Assembly (NCBI GenBank): GCA_017647405.1
Contig: JAGCKR010000062.1
Span: forward strand, 62,001-126,000
DNA: 64,000 bases
Direction: 5' to 3'
Source of the DNA: Alphaproteobacteria bacterium
GTDB taxonomy: Bacteria; Pseudomonadota; Alphaproteobacteria; CAAHEQ01; UBA3637
Below are positions 41,838 to 49,527 of the stretch, piece by piece. How positions within the stretch are numbered: the stretch's first letter is position 1; the number at the start of each line of letters is the position of its first letter. Made by a program: the position numbers and the translations under genes. Under the pieces are notes generated by a model. The model was not told the origin of the DNA and made no database searches. It saw only the letters and a list, made by a program, of their open reading frames with translations.

Positions 41838-44120
41838 TTAATCTCTTTGTCTGGAAGAATTTTGTTGCATCTGTAAAATATTCATCCGATATTTAAATAA
41901 TTCATCCAATCCGACATGAATCACTTTACCGCAACAAGGTTTAAAATTGCGATTATAAAAAACAATCCAAATCACATTCATATTTTTTAAATCAAGTTCA
42001 GGCATATGTCCCGGCGGATTTCCCCCGTCTGTAAACACAATTTTATTAACTTCTTTTCGCTTAGAAAAGTTTCGAACAGCATTATCATAATTTTCCCAAT
42101 CACCACTTGAAATAATTCTAAATGTATCAATATCGGAATTCTTTTTAATTTCTGTAAACCCATAAAATTCAGAATCAAAACAACCGACTTTAAATGTGGT
42201 ATGTTTCAAAAGCGGACGTAATTGATGCAAAAATCCACGCAACATTGGCTCCGTCACTGAACCTGAAACATCCATCATCACTTCTGTTTCAGATTTAGTT
42301 TCTTCATCCAACTCCTCTACTCTTGCCATATAATCATTGCTTTTACCGGATCTTCGATATGACCAACGGGTTTCTTCATCTAAAAGCGCCTTTTTTAAAA
42401 TCCGCTTCCAATTGCAAACTTCAACGCCGTCTCCAATTTCATATTGCGCTTCTTGAACAGATAAACATTGTTTTTGATAGGCGGTTTTACGTTCATTCAA
42501 ACGATTAATAATGTCCTGTGCCCGTTCTTCACGCAACTTTTTATTTTGATTTCTGAAATTCTTTTCCATATCAGAATAAGGACTTTCTGCCCCTTCAGAA
42601 GCCGGACCATATTCAACAGGTTCTTGCGTATTTTGAGGTAATTGCGAAAAAGAATCCCCTTTGGAAGTTTCTTGATTATCATTTTCTTTGTGCGTATCAG
42701 CTTGATTTTTTTCCGATGAGTTTTTTGAGGATTTTCTATCTGCTTCAACTTCTTTACCACCCACATCAGATGCCTGCCCTTTTGAAGATTGATCCCCAAA
42801 GGAAGAGGCATTTGTCGCGCCTTTTTTTGCGCCTTTTTCTGACTTTTCTTTTTTATCCTCAGATTGATCTATATCCTCCTTGTTGGATTGATCATCACTC
42901 TTTTTAGAATTATCCTGCCCACCTTGTTGATTCTGACCGCCTTGTTGATTCTGACCGCCTTGTTGATTCTGACCACCCTGTTGAGATTTTTCACTCTGTT
43001 TCAGGTTCTTAATTTCGCTAAATTCATCTGCTGATGAATCATTTTGCTCCTGTGACAAATTTCGTTCATTAATGTGCTTTTGAAGAGCATTTTCCCAAAG
43101 ATCATGTGTATTTTTATCTTTAAATTGATCAAACCAAGAAGAAGGCCTTTGAAACTCGCCTTGTTGATTCTGACCACCCTGTTGGTTTTGACCACCCTGT
43201 TGATTCTGGCCACCCTGTTGGTTCTGGCCACCTTGTTGGTTCTGACCGCCCTGTTGATTCTGACTACCCTGTTGATTCTGGCCACCTTGTTGGTTCTGAC
43301 CACCTTGTTGGTTCTGACCATCCTGTTGGTTCTGACCACCTTGTTGGTTCTGGCCATCCTGTTGGTTCTGACCGCCTTGTTGGTTTTGACCGCCTTGTTG
43401 ATTCTGACCGCCCTGTTGGTTCTGGCCACCTTGTTGGTTTTGACCGCCTTGTTGGTTCTGGCCACCCTGTTGGTTTTGACCACCCTGCTGGTTTTGACCA
43501 CCCTGCTGGTTTTGACCAGCTTGTTGGTTCTGACCATCCTGTTGGTTTTGACCACCCTGTTGATTCTGACCACCCTGCTGGTTCTGGCCACCTTGTTGGT
43601 TCTGGCCACCCTGTTGGTTTTGACCACCCTGCTGGTTTTGACCGCCCTGTTGATTCTGACCACCCTGTTGGTTTTGTCCACCTTGTTGGTTCTGACCACC
43701 CTGTTGTTTCTGCTCTTCTTTAAATCGATCCAACAAAATATTATACATATCAACAGCTGATTTATCCTTTGCCTCTGGCAAATTCACACAGCCTTCTGGT
43801 ATCTTCCAGCCCTCAGATTGCAAAATCTGATTAATAACGGCATCTGTTGCAATATTCCAAATAAAAGGATCTTTATTTTCCCTTCTCAAAATATGATCAA
43901 AAGCCATATGCATCACTTCATGGGCAATAGCAAAACATCCTTTTTCAGCTGTAATTGAATCAAAAAAAGCTGGCGAATAATAAATATTTTTTCCATCCGT
44001 TGCCATTGTTGGAATTAAATAATTTGGCATAAACTTTAAATTAGCCATATGAACACCAAGTAAAGGAAACTTAGCTAAAATAAGATTTTTAATGTATTCA
44101 AACGACTCATTTTGTTTCAT
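41838..44120 (-). CDS. Metallopeptidase/VWA-like protein with long Gly-Gln-Asn repeat
   Basis: The 760-residue protein has three parts. Residues 1-140 form the DUF2201-type putative metallopeptidase domain with zinc motif His67-Glu-Val-Met-His71. From about 140 to 325 it consists of about 30 Gly-Gly-Gln-Asn-Gln-Gln units, with four more near 380-405 and an acidic Lys/Ser/Glu-rich linker after them. The C-terminal 200 residues are a VWA-like domain (Met-Asp-Val-Ser-Gly-Ser near 617, Phe-Thr-Asp-Gly-Gly-Asn near 695). The ATG at 44120 lies at the end of the previous gene. As partner of the MoxR-type ATPase upstream, it is probably the effector of an ATPase-VWA remodelling pair. Target unknown. 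Confidence 0.85.
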   Translation of the reverse strand: MKQNESFEYIKNLILAKFPLLGVHMANLKFMPNYLIPTMATDGKNIYYSPAFFDSITAEKGCFAIAHEVMHMAFDHILRRENKDPFIWNIATDAVINQILQSEGWKIPEGCVNLPEAKDKSAVDMYNILLDRFKEEQKQQGGQNQQGGQNQQGGQNQQGGQNQQGGQNQQGGQNQQGGQNQQGGQNQQGGQNQQDGQNQQAGQNQQGGQNQQGGQNQQGGQNQQGGQNQQGGQNQQGGQNQQGGQNQQGGQNQQDGQNQQGGQNQQDGQNQQGGQNQQGGQNQQGSQNQQGGQNQQGGQNQQGGQNQQGGQNQQGGQNQQGEFQRPSSWFDQFKDKNTHDLWENALQKHINERNLSQEQNDSSADEFSEIKNLKQSEKSQQGGQNQQGGQNQQGGQNQQGGQDNSKKSDDQSNKEDIDQSEDKKEKSEKGAKKGATNASSFGDQSSKGQASDVGGKEVEADRKSSKNSSEKNQADTHKENDNQETSKGDSFSQLPQNTQEPVEYGPASEGAESPYSDMEKNFRNQNKKLREERAQDIINRLNERKTAYQKQCLSVQEAQYEIGDGVEVCNWKRILKKALLDEETRWSYRRSGKSNDYMARVEELDEETKSETEVMMDVSGSVTEPMLRGFLHQLRPLLKHTTFKVGCFDSEFYGFTEIKKNSDIDTFRIISSGDWENYDNAVRNFSKRKEVNKIVFTDGGNPPGHMPELDLKNMNVIWIVFYNRNFKPCCGKVIHVGLDELFKYRMNILQMQQNSSRQRD
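43155..43705 (-). repeat. 18-bp minisatellite encoding Gly-Gly-Gln-Asn-Gln-Gln
   Basis: About 30 tandem copies of an 18-base unit, with third-position variation (GGT/GGC, AAC/AAT) and a few Asp, Ala or Ser substitutions for the second Gly. A smaller block of four units lies at about 42913-42990. The length is a multiple of three, so copy-number change keeps the reading frame. There are no spacers, so it is not a CRISPR array. Confidence 0.92.
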
Positions 44121-44122
44121 AT

Positions 44123-44485
44123 TTATCCCAAACAATGCCGTAATATAGCTGAACTTATTTTGTTCTTCACCTTAACCAATAAAATAAATTGAACCGTTTC
44201 AGGCAATTTTTTTCCTCCCAAACGGCGATCTTTTAAAAGAGGAATAAATTTTTCCTGTTCTTCGAAAGATAACTCATCTAAACCGGTTATTAACAAAAAT
44301 ATTTTTTGATCTTCAGTTAAAGAAAGCTCATCAAGAAGTGAACCAGAATAAAGAGCTCTTTCTTTCACATCCGCATTTAAAATTCTTCTGTTTGAAAAAT
44401 CATCTTCACCCAACGCCGAAACAACCACCGGCATTAACGGATTATTTTTCAAAATATGAAGCTCTTTAATGCGCTGTTCTTTCAT
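44123..44485 (-). CDS. Degenerate AAA-like fragment protein
   Basis: A 120-residue protein in which Phe-Leu-Leu-Ile-Thr-Gly-Leu-Asp-Glu-Leu resembles a Walker B strand. The following Leu-Leu-Lys-Asp-Arg-Arg-Leu-Gly-Gly-Lys-Lys-Leu-Pro ... Phe-Ile-Leu-Leu and Ile-Leu-Arg-His-Cys resemble the sensor 1 and arginine-finger region of MoxR ATPases. No Walker A exists. Its start overlaps the stop of the intact ATPase gene by one base (TAATG). It may be an inactive subunit or adaptor of the ATPase ring. The match is by eye and modest. Confidence 0.6.
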   Translation of the reverse strand: MKEQRIKELHILKNNPLMPVVVSALGEDDFSNRRILNADVKERALYSGSLLDELSLTEDQKIFLLITGLDELSFEEQEKFIPLLKDRRLGGKKLPETVQFILLVKVKNKISSAILRHCLG

Positions 44486-46434
44486 TATGAACGTTCTCTT
44501 CTAGTTGATTGAATAATGGACTGTAATTGCAAGGCTCTTTCAGCATCACCGGCAACCCATGCGGCATCAAAAACATCCAAATTTTCTCTTCCTAATCGTT
44601 TTTTAATAAAGTCTCTTACAACAGGGAGTTCACTCACATAAGCATGTCTTAAACTCAGTGTTAAAGCCAACTTTTCATCCGTTGAGCGTGGAATGTCACT
44701 ATCAGTATACGTTTCATCTAAAATATCATCGATTGCCAACGGCGGATTTTTAGCATAGGCCATAAAACTTGATGCATTTGCACTTCCCATTTTAGATACA
44801 AGCAATTCTTTTTGAATTAACCCACCGTTATTATAAATGATATCCGAAATTTGCTGCCAACCACGCGGATCTAATGCCCATTTTGGAGCTGCTTCTTCAT
44901 CATAACCCGAATAAAAACATTTTGCTCCATATGTGGCAACAAAACTTGCAACCAATGGATGAATATTTAACCGCTCTTCATCCGGATATCTTCGATCAAG
45001 TTGACTACCCCAAGCCAACCATTCTTTCACATCCGCCTTCAAATAAATATGACCGCACATCCGTCGGAATAAAGGTTCCGGCATATTATAGGCTGCACCA
45101 GATTCATCTTTTGAGTTACCGGCTAAAACAACAACGGAATTATCCGGCAATTTTCCTTTTGACGGAGAAATAGATCGCTTAAGTGTGATATGAAAAATCA
45201 AACTTTGCGTTGTCGGACGTGCATTTGTTACCTCATCGATAAATAACACATGCATTTTATTCGGTTCTTTTTGACATTTTTTTTGCAATTCAACATACCA
45301 GTCCGGAGCCACCCATTCCCCAATAAACTGATTATCTTCACCCGTTGCCGGCTTTTCAACTCCATCCGGATAGCGAACCTTTCCAACAATATCTTCCGGT
45401 AAAACACCATTCCAAAGAGGAACAGCCGTTAAATCAGGATCAATCTGTTCAACTCTTGCCGTTTTACCAACACCACTTGGGCCATGTAACATAAAACTCA
45501 TGCCGTTTTGAACATAAAAATTAATTTGCTCCGTCACCGTCATCGGCACATTATCCACTCGAATGCCATAGCGGTCTTGTCTGGACAGTCTTCTTCTGAC
45601 AGGTTGTTTTAAAACAACATCATCTTTTTCTTGAGAAACAGGCCACCCCTTATCTTCCTTTGAAACATTTTCTTGATCTTTTTGAGAAACAGAAGTGTTT
45701 AAACCATCATTAACCAATCCAGAATGAACAGATGAAAAAACTGCCTGTTTAAAATAAGTGTCTAAATAATTAAAGATTTCTGTATCCTCAAAATTCCGAT
45801 AATCAGAAAGGGGTTGATGAGAATAGGTTACCCCACCAACTAACTGTCTACTTGCAAAAAAATCATCATTTTGTTTACTCTTCACCCAAACAATCGGCTC
45901 AACTTTAATCCAATATTTTTCCAAAGGAGAAATCACCCATCCATTTTCTGTTTTCAATGATGAAGTGGTCTTTGGCGCAACAATGCGAATATATTTATCC
46001 CCATTATATTCATATTCAGGATAGCTTAACGGTTGAAAGTTTCCTTTGCAATCAGGATTTTCAAAAGTATAGACTCGACCGGTTTCTTGCAATAAATCCT
46101 CTTCAATAGCATCTTCTAATTCTGTGATAACCATCACATCTTGTTCAATTGTTTGCGGGTATTCCCCATATTCAAATTGATTATTTTTAATTGGCACTTG
46201 TAAAGAAGCAACATCAGAAGCTTTAATCAAGGGAACAATAAATGCTTTATCCGATTTTTGAACTTTGCAAACCGTTTGATTCCCCATCACAACAGGAACT
46301 TCATCGGATAATGCCTCATGTTTAAGCCAAAAACCGTTTACGCTCTCCGTTCCGCCCAAAATCGTTGCCAAATCCGTTTTTTTAGGCAATTTATTAACAT
46401 CAAAATCTTTTTCAACAGGCAAACTTATATCCAT
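44485..46434 (-). CDS. MoxR-type AAA+ ATPase with N-terminal DUF6273-like domain
   Basis: In this 649-residue protein, residues about 80-235 resemble DUF6273: Glu-Tyr-Pro-Gln-Thr, Lys-Tyr-Ile-Arg-Ile-Val, Tyr-Trp-Ile-Lys-Val-Glu-Pro-Ile-Val-Trp, and Ile-Phe-Asn-Tyr-Leu-Asp-Thr-Tyr-Phe. A linker follows, then the ATPase: Walker A Gly-Pro-Ser-Gly-Val-Gly-Lys-Thr near 316-323, Walker B Leu-Phe-Ile-Asp-Glu near 396, sensor Ala-Gly-Asn-Ser and Pro-Leu-Phe-Arg-Arg. Such ATPases remodel proteins together with VWA partners, and one is encoded two genes downstream. GGAGAG precedes the ATG. I know DUF6273 mainly from exported proteins of gut Firmicutes, so this fusion is unusual. Confidence 0.85.
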   Translation of the reverse strand: MDISLPVEKDFDVNKLPKKTDLATILGGTESVNGFWLKHEALSDEVPVVMGNQTVCKVQKSDKAFIVPLIKASDVASLQVPIKNNQFEYGEYPQTIEQDVMVITELEDAIEEDLLQETGRVYTFENPDCKGNFQPLSYPEYEYNGDKYIRIVAPKTTSSLKTENGWVISPLEKYWIKVEPIVWVKSKQNDDFFASRQLVGGVTYSHQPLSDYRNFEDTEIFNYLDTYFKQAVFSSVHSGLVNDGLNTSVSQKDQENVSKEDKGWPVSQEKDDVVLKQPVRRRLSRQDRYGIRVDNVPMTVTEQINFYVQNGMSFMLHGPSGVGKTARVEQIDPDLTAVPLWNGVLPEDIVGKVRYPDGVEKPATGEDNQFIGEWVAPDWYVELQKKCQKEPNKMHVLFIDEVTNARPTTQSLIFHITLKRSISPSKGKLPDNSVVVLAGNSKDESGAAYNMPEPLFRRMCGHIYLKADVKEWLAWGSQLDRRYPDEERLNIHPLVASFVATYGAKCFYSGYDEEAAPKWALDPRGWQQISDIIYNNGGLIQKELLVSKMGSANASSFMAYAKNPPLAIDDILDETYTDSDIPRSTDEKLALTLSLRHAYVSELPVVRDFIKKRLGRENLDVFDAAWVAGDAERALQLQSIIQSTRRERS

Positions 46435-46447
46435 TTTACTCTCCTAT

Positions 46448-47290
46448 TTAAAAACGCATTCGTTTTTTTGCATTCGAAATATCTTTTCTTAATTGGTGAA
46501 CATGTTTGGCAATTTTTTGAGGTGCATCCGGCGCAACATCTCCTTTAAGCAATCCATCCACAACCATAAATAAATCCAACAACCGTTCATCATCTTTAAT
46601 CGATTGATAACGAACAAATTTTGACTTTAATTCCATTGACTTAAAGGAAAACCCCGTTCTAAAATTTTCATCAACAACATTTAAATCAACACCGGCATCC
46701 AAACCTTTTTGAATGCAAGAAACAATCATTTTTTGATAGCTTTCTGAAATTTCAATTTTTTTTGTGGACATCAAATCATAAATATCACACAAAGCATAAA
46801 AAGGAACCTTTCCATTTGCTAATAACGAAAATTCAAATCCTTCTTTTAAAAAAACATCCGTCACAATATCCAAATTCAAACATCCCGTTTTTTTCTCTTT
46901 TGTTTGAATATGTTCTTTATGCAAATTGCAAAGTTTAATAAAAGATTTTGCCAGATCTTCTTTTGAATAATTTCCGGCATTGATAATCACATGCAAACAA
47001 TCCGCATCATACCACTTGGCCTGTTCCAAATAATCATCCAAAACAGTTTTTGTCGCAACACTCCCCTCTTCTTTGATGGTTCGAAAATCCAAACCGCGTG
47101 TCGACATTTCTTTTAAGACGCGATCAAATCCACATTCAGCAAAAAACAGGATCGGTAAACTTCCTTTTCCCGCTTCCTTTTCAAATGAAAGTAAATTGCG
47201 TTTCATATATGATAAAATAGCACCTTCTCCCACCCCATGCAATTCATACATATGGTTTAAATGCTTTTGATATATATCATTTTCAGTCAT
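46448..47290 (-). CDS. Ankyrin-like protein heading the MoxR/VWA operon
   Basis: The 280-residue protein is unrecognised. It shows faint ankyrin-type spacing (Arg-Gly-Leu-Asp-Phe-Arg-Thr, then Gly-Leu-Asp-Ala-Gly-Val-Asp-Leu-Asn-Val-Val-Asp-Glu) within a mainly helical protein, and a basic C-terminus (Lys-Lys-Arg-Met-Arg-Phe). There is no signal peptide. The ATG at 47290 follows AAAGGAG and is preferred to 47314. It lies 13 bases before the ATPase gene. By position it could be the target-recognition or sensor subunit; that is inference. Confidence 0.75.
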   Translation of the reverse strand: MTENDIYQKHLNHMYELHGVGEGAILSYMKRNLLSFEKEAGKGSLPILFFAECGFDRVLKEMSTRGLDFRTIKEEGSVATKTVLDDYLEQAKWYDADCLHVIINAGNYSKEDLAKSFIKLCNLHKEHIQTKEKKTGCLNLDIVTDVFLKEGFEFSLLANGKVPFYALCDIYDLMSTKKIEISESYQKMIVSCIQKGLDAGVDLNVVDENFRTGFSFKSMELKSKFVRYQSIKDDERLLDLFMVVDGLLKGDVAPDAPQKIAKHVHQLRKDISNAKKRMRF

Positions 47291-47314
47291 TAAAGCTCCT
47301 TTAAATGGAGGCAT

Positions 47315-47343
47315 ATTTTACCATAAATTCATTTGTCTGTCAA
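47315..47343 (-). promoter_or_regulatory. Promoter of the MoxR/VWA operon
   Basis: On the minus strand: TTGACA (47343-47338), 17 bases, TAAAAT (47320-47315). The four genes downstream have gaps of 13 bases, a one-base overlap and 2 bases, with no internal terminator seen. Confidence 0.75.
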
Positions 47344-47380
47344 TATTTTTTTATAATATTTTACATACACAAAATATAGC

Positions 47381-47409
47381 TTGCACTATTCTTTATTCTG
47401 TGTTATATT
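47381..47409 (+). promoter_or_regulatory. Promoter of the ASCH gene
   Basis: TTGCAC (47381-47386), 17 bases, TATATT (47404-47409), divergent from the MoxR/VWA operon promoter. Confidence 0.65.
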
Positions 47410-47439
47410 TTCCTTGTAAAAACACGAAAGGAGGGCATT

Positions 47440-47781
47440 ATGCATTACATGAGTGTGAAACAGCCATATTTTAATTTATTAAAAACAGGCAAAAAAACGA
47501 TTGAACTTCGCTTATTTGATGAAAAAAGACAAAAAATCAAAATGGGTGATTATATTTTGTTTTCAAATATCGATAACCGCGAAGAAAATTTTCAAGGAAA
47601 AGTCATCAATTTATACTGGGAAAAAAATTTTGAAGCATTATGCAAAAAAATATCTCCCAATCAAGCCGGATTCCAAACAAAAAAAGAGTTATTAAACGCG
47701 CTTAAAGAATTTTATTCTGAGGCAGAACAAAATAAATTCGGCGTTATCGGCATTGAGATTAACTCAAAAATAAATGATTGA
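47440..47781 (+). CDS. ASCH-domain protein
   Basis: A 113-residue protein matching the ASCH fold: opening Val-Lys-Gln-Pro-Tyr-Phe-x-Leu-Leu-Lys-Thr-Gly-Lys-Lys-Thr-Ile-Glu-Leu-Arg, the Gly-Asp-Tyr-Ile-Leu-Phe strand, and a closing Gly-Val-Ile-Gly-Ile-Glu-Ile. ASCH domains are PUA-like RNA-binding or nucleoside-amidohydrolase modules. AAAGGAGG precedes the ATG. The stop is TGA and overlaps the next promoter. Cytoplasmic. Confidence 0.85.
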   Translation: MHYMSVKQPYFNLLKTGKKTIELRLFDEKRQKIKMGDYILFSNIDNREENFQGKVINLYWEKNFEALCKKISPNQAGFQTKKELLNALKEFYSEAEQNKFGVIGIEINSKIND

Positions 47782-47806
47782 CATTTAAGTTTAAAATACT
47801 CATAGT
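47778..47806 (+). promoter_or_regulatory. Promoter of the first small membrane paralogue
   Basis: TTGACA (47778-47783), overlapping the ASCH stop codon, 17 bases, CATAGT (47801-47806). Confidence 0.55.
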
Positions 47807-47841
47807 AAAAACATGACAACTTCTTAAAAAAGGAGGCGGAT

Positions 47842-48267
47842 ATGCTGTTTTCATTTTTAAAAAAGACAAATTTTAAAGAACTTGAAACCATCAGCGAATA
47901 TCGGGCAACCCAAAAAGCCGCCAAAGAATTAGGAATAAAAATCAGCTATAAAGAATCAAAAGAAAAACATATTCTTCCCAAAGAACACTTTCAAATAATT
48001 ATCGTCGATTTAAAAGAAGTTTCAGATGAAAAGAAAATTAAATTTGAAGAATTGCAACAAGAGTATCAAGAAAAAGAATATCACAAGCTTTTAAAAGACG
48101 TTGTGCAAAAAACAATCATTTACACCGGCCTTTTAATCGCCGGCGCCTCAACACTTTCACTTGCCACATGTTTGCAACAAAAAGAAAATCATCCGCCTAA
48201 ACTCATTCAAAAAGCTTCAACGCATAAGGGATATAATTACCCCTATTCGCACGCCAGAGAAAAATAA
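47842..48267 (+). CDS. Small membrane protein, paralogue A
   Basis: In this 141-residue protein a charged N-terminal 90 residues (Ala-Thr-Gln-Lys-Ala-Ala-Lys-Glu-Leu-Gly-Ile, then Phe-Gln-Ile-Ile-Ile-Val-Asp-Leu, then Glu-Tyr-His-Lys-Leu-Leu-Lys) precedes one membrane helix at about 92-110 that ends in Ala-Thr-Cys, followed by a short polar tail. It shares this layout and motif order with the protein at 48985-49401. AAAGGAGG precedes the ATG. The topology should be N-in. Function unknown; small paired membrane proteins can be toxins, but there is no direct evidence. Confidence 0.75.
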   Translation: MLFSFLKKTNFKELETISEYRATQKAAKELGIKISYKESKEKHILPKEHFQIIIVDLKEVSDEKKIKFEELQQEYQEKEYHKLLKDVVQKTIIYTGLLIAGASTLSLATCLQQKENHPPKLIQKASTHKGYNYPYSHAREK

Positions 48268-48278
48268 GCAAAAAAAGA

Positions 48279-48842
48279 TTACTCGCCTTTTAATTTGGAA
48301 AAAACATTAATATCAACAAATTCATTTTCAGAGGCGCAAAAATGTCCTTTTCTTTCAACGCCTTCAAACTGATATCCCAAACTCAAAGCAACCTTTTTGG
48401 AAGAAAGATTTGTCACTTCATTTCGAATCACAATCCGATTATACCCAAGATCAAAAGCAAATCCTTCAATTAACGAAACCGCCTCTTGCATATATCCTTT
48501 ACCACAAGCTTTTTTCGTCAACCAATAACCGATTTCAGCCTTTTTATCACAAGAAGGCGCAAGCTTTATCAAACCGATACCACCCAAAAATTCGCCCGTT
48601 TCAATTGAATAAATCCCAAATTCAAAATGCGATTTTGCTTCCCAATCATCGGCACACATTTTTAAAAATTCATATTCATCTTCAACACTGCCCTCTTTTA
48701 AAAAGAAAGCCCAATTCATCCATGGCACCAGATGTGAATAATTTTTTTTAGTAATACTTAAAAGCTCTTCTGCCCATTCAAAAGTCGTCGGATATTTTTT
48801 CAAAATAACTTTTGAACCAACTAGCTGCTCAGATAAATCCAT
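48279..48842 (-). CDS. GNAT acetyltransferase, RimJ/RimL-like
   Basis: The 187-residue protein acetylates an amino group using acetyl-CoA. Family features are Leu-Lys-Lys-Tyr-Pro at the start, Phe-Leu-Gly-Gly-Ile-Gly-Leu-Ile, Ala-Glu-Ile-Gly-Tyr-Trp-Leu, the acetyl-CoA loop Gly-Lys-Gly-Tyr-Met-Gln-Glu-Ala, and Asn-Leu-Ser-Ser-Lys-Lys-Val-Ala near the end. It is of the type that modifies ribosomal protein N-termini or antibiotics. GGAGGG supports the start at 48842. It is inserted, in opposite orientation, between the two small membrane paralogues. Confidence 0.88.
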   Translation of the reverse strand: MDLSEQLVGSKVILKKYPTTFEWAEELLSITKKNYSHLVPWMNWAFFLKEGSVEDEYEFLKMCADDWEAKSHFEFGIYSIETGEFLGGIGLIKLAPSCDKKAEIGYWLTKKACGKGYMQEAVSLIEGFAFDLGYNRIVIRNEVTNLSSKKVALSLGYQFEGVERKGHFCASENEFVDINVFSKLKGE

Positions 48843-48875
48843 TTTTCCCTCCATAACTTAAAATAACACCTGTTT

Positions 48876-48904
48876 ATTGTAGACTAAAACAAATAAAACA
48901 GCAA
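48876..48904 (-). promoter_or_regulatory. Promoter of the acetyltransferase gene
   Basis: On the minus strand: TTGCTG (48904-48899), 17 bases, TACAAT (48881-48876). Confidence 0.6.
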
Positions 48905-48920
48905 GCATTTATTGATTTTC

Positions 48921-48949
48921 TTGACTTTAAACAAGAAACGTGATAAAAT
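48921..48949 (+). promoter_or_regulatory. Promoter of the second small membrane paralogue
   Basis: TTGACT (48921-48926), 17 bases, TAAAAT (48944-48949). Confidence 0.7.
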
Positions 48950-48984
48950 GTGTCAATATTTTTATACAATTTTAAGGATTTTTT

Positions 48985-49401
48985 ATGCCAAACAATAAAT
49001 ATATGAATGCCTCAACACCAATTATTGAAATTATTGCAACATGCCGAGCGAAAAAAAAAGCGGCTGAAAAAATGAATATTCCATACAAGCTTGGTTCCGA
49101 GATTGACTCACTGGATATCACCGGTCAAAAAGAATATCATGTTCATGTGGATTTAAGCGATATTCATGGTTTTGAAAAACACCAGTATTATAAATTAATG
49201 AAAAAATACATACAAAAAGAAACTAAAAATATTTTGGATCCCAAAAGAAATTTGTATTCAGTTATAGCGCTTTCTTGCGTTATGTTATCCATGGGATTAG
49301 TTGTTCATTGTTCCTCAACCAAACAAAAAGAACAACAATCAACTATTCAATCAGCATTCAAAAACAAGACGTTAAAAGAAAATCAAAAAACGCGCGAATA
49401 A
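48985..49401 (+). CDS. Small membrane protein, paralogue B
   Basis: A 138-residue relative of the 47842 gene product: Cys-Arg-Ala-Lys-Lys-Lys-Ala-Ala-Glu-Lys-Met-Asn-Ile, Tyr-His-Val-His-Val-Asp-Leu, Tyr-Tyr-Lys-Leu-Met-Lys-Lys, then one membrane helix (about 92-110) ending Val-Val-His-Cys, and a Gln/Lys/Thr-rich tail. The Cys after the helix is kept in both. AAGGA precedes the ATG. Followed by the terminator-promoter cassette of the polysaccharide cluster. Function unknown. Confidence 0.75.
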   Translation: MPNNKYMNASTPIIEIIATCRAKKKAAEKMNIPYKLGSEIDSLDITGQKEYHVHVDLSDIHGFEKHQYYKLMKKYIQKETKNILDPKRNLYSVIALSCVMLSMGLVVHCSSTKQKEQQSTIQSAFKNKTLKENQKTRE

Positions 49402-49424
49402 CTTTTTCTTTTAAAGATAAAAAT

Positions 49425-49510
49425 TTATTTTTTTAATACCCTGCATAGATATTGACAGGGTATTTTTATTTCTGTATGATGCAAATTAAATTATAGTTAA
49501 ATTTGCATAT
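49425..49510 (+). promoter_or_regulatory. Terminator-promoter-hairpin cassette, copy 1
   Basis: ATACCCTG/CAGGGTAT plus a T-run forms a terminator for the preceding gene. Its right arm overlaps TTGACA (49452-49457), which is followed after 17 bases by TATGAT (49475-49480). The new transcript would begin at an inverted repeat, TGCAAATT/AATTTGCA. The same cassette recurs at 52701-52788 with covarying stem bases. It probably drives the first part of the polysaccharide cluster. Confidence 0.8.
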
Positions 49511-49527
49511 TAAAAAGGAGTTATAAA

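Noticed and set aside
43155-43705. CRISPR-like array
   Set aside because: Units are contiguous 18-mers without spacers and encode a hexapeptide in the sense frame.
43074-43760. Leu/Thr/Val-rich open frame opposite the minisatellite, and another Arg/Val/Asn frame on the minus strand
   Set aside because: Both are by-products of an 18-base repeat, which leaves several frames open. They lack start context and family resemblance.
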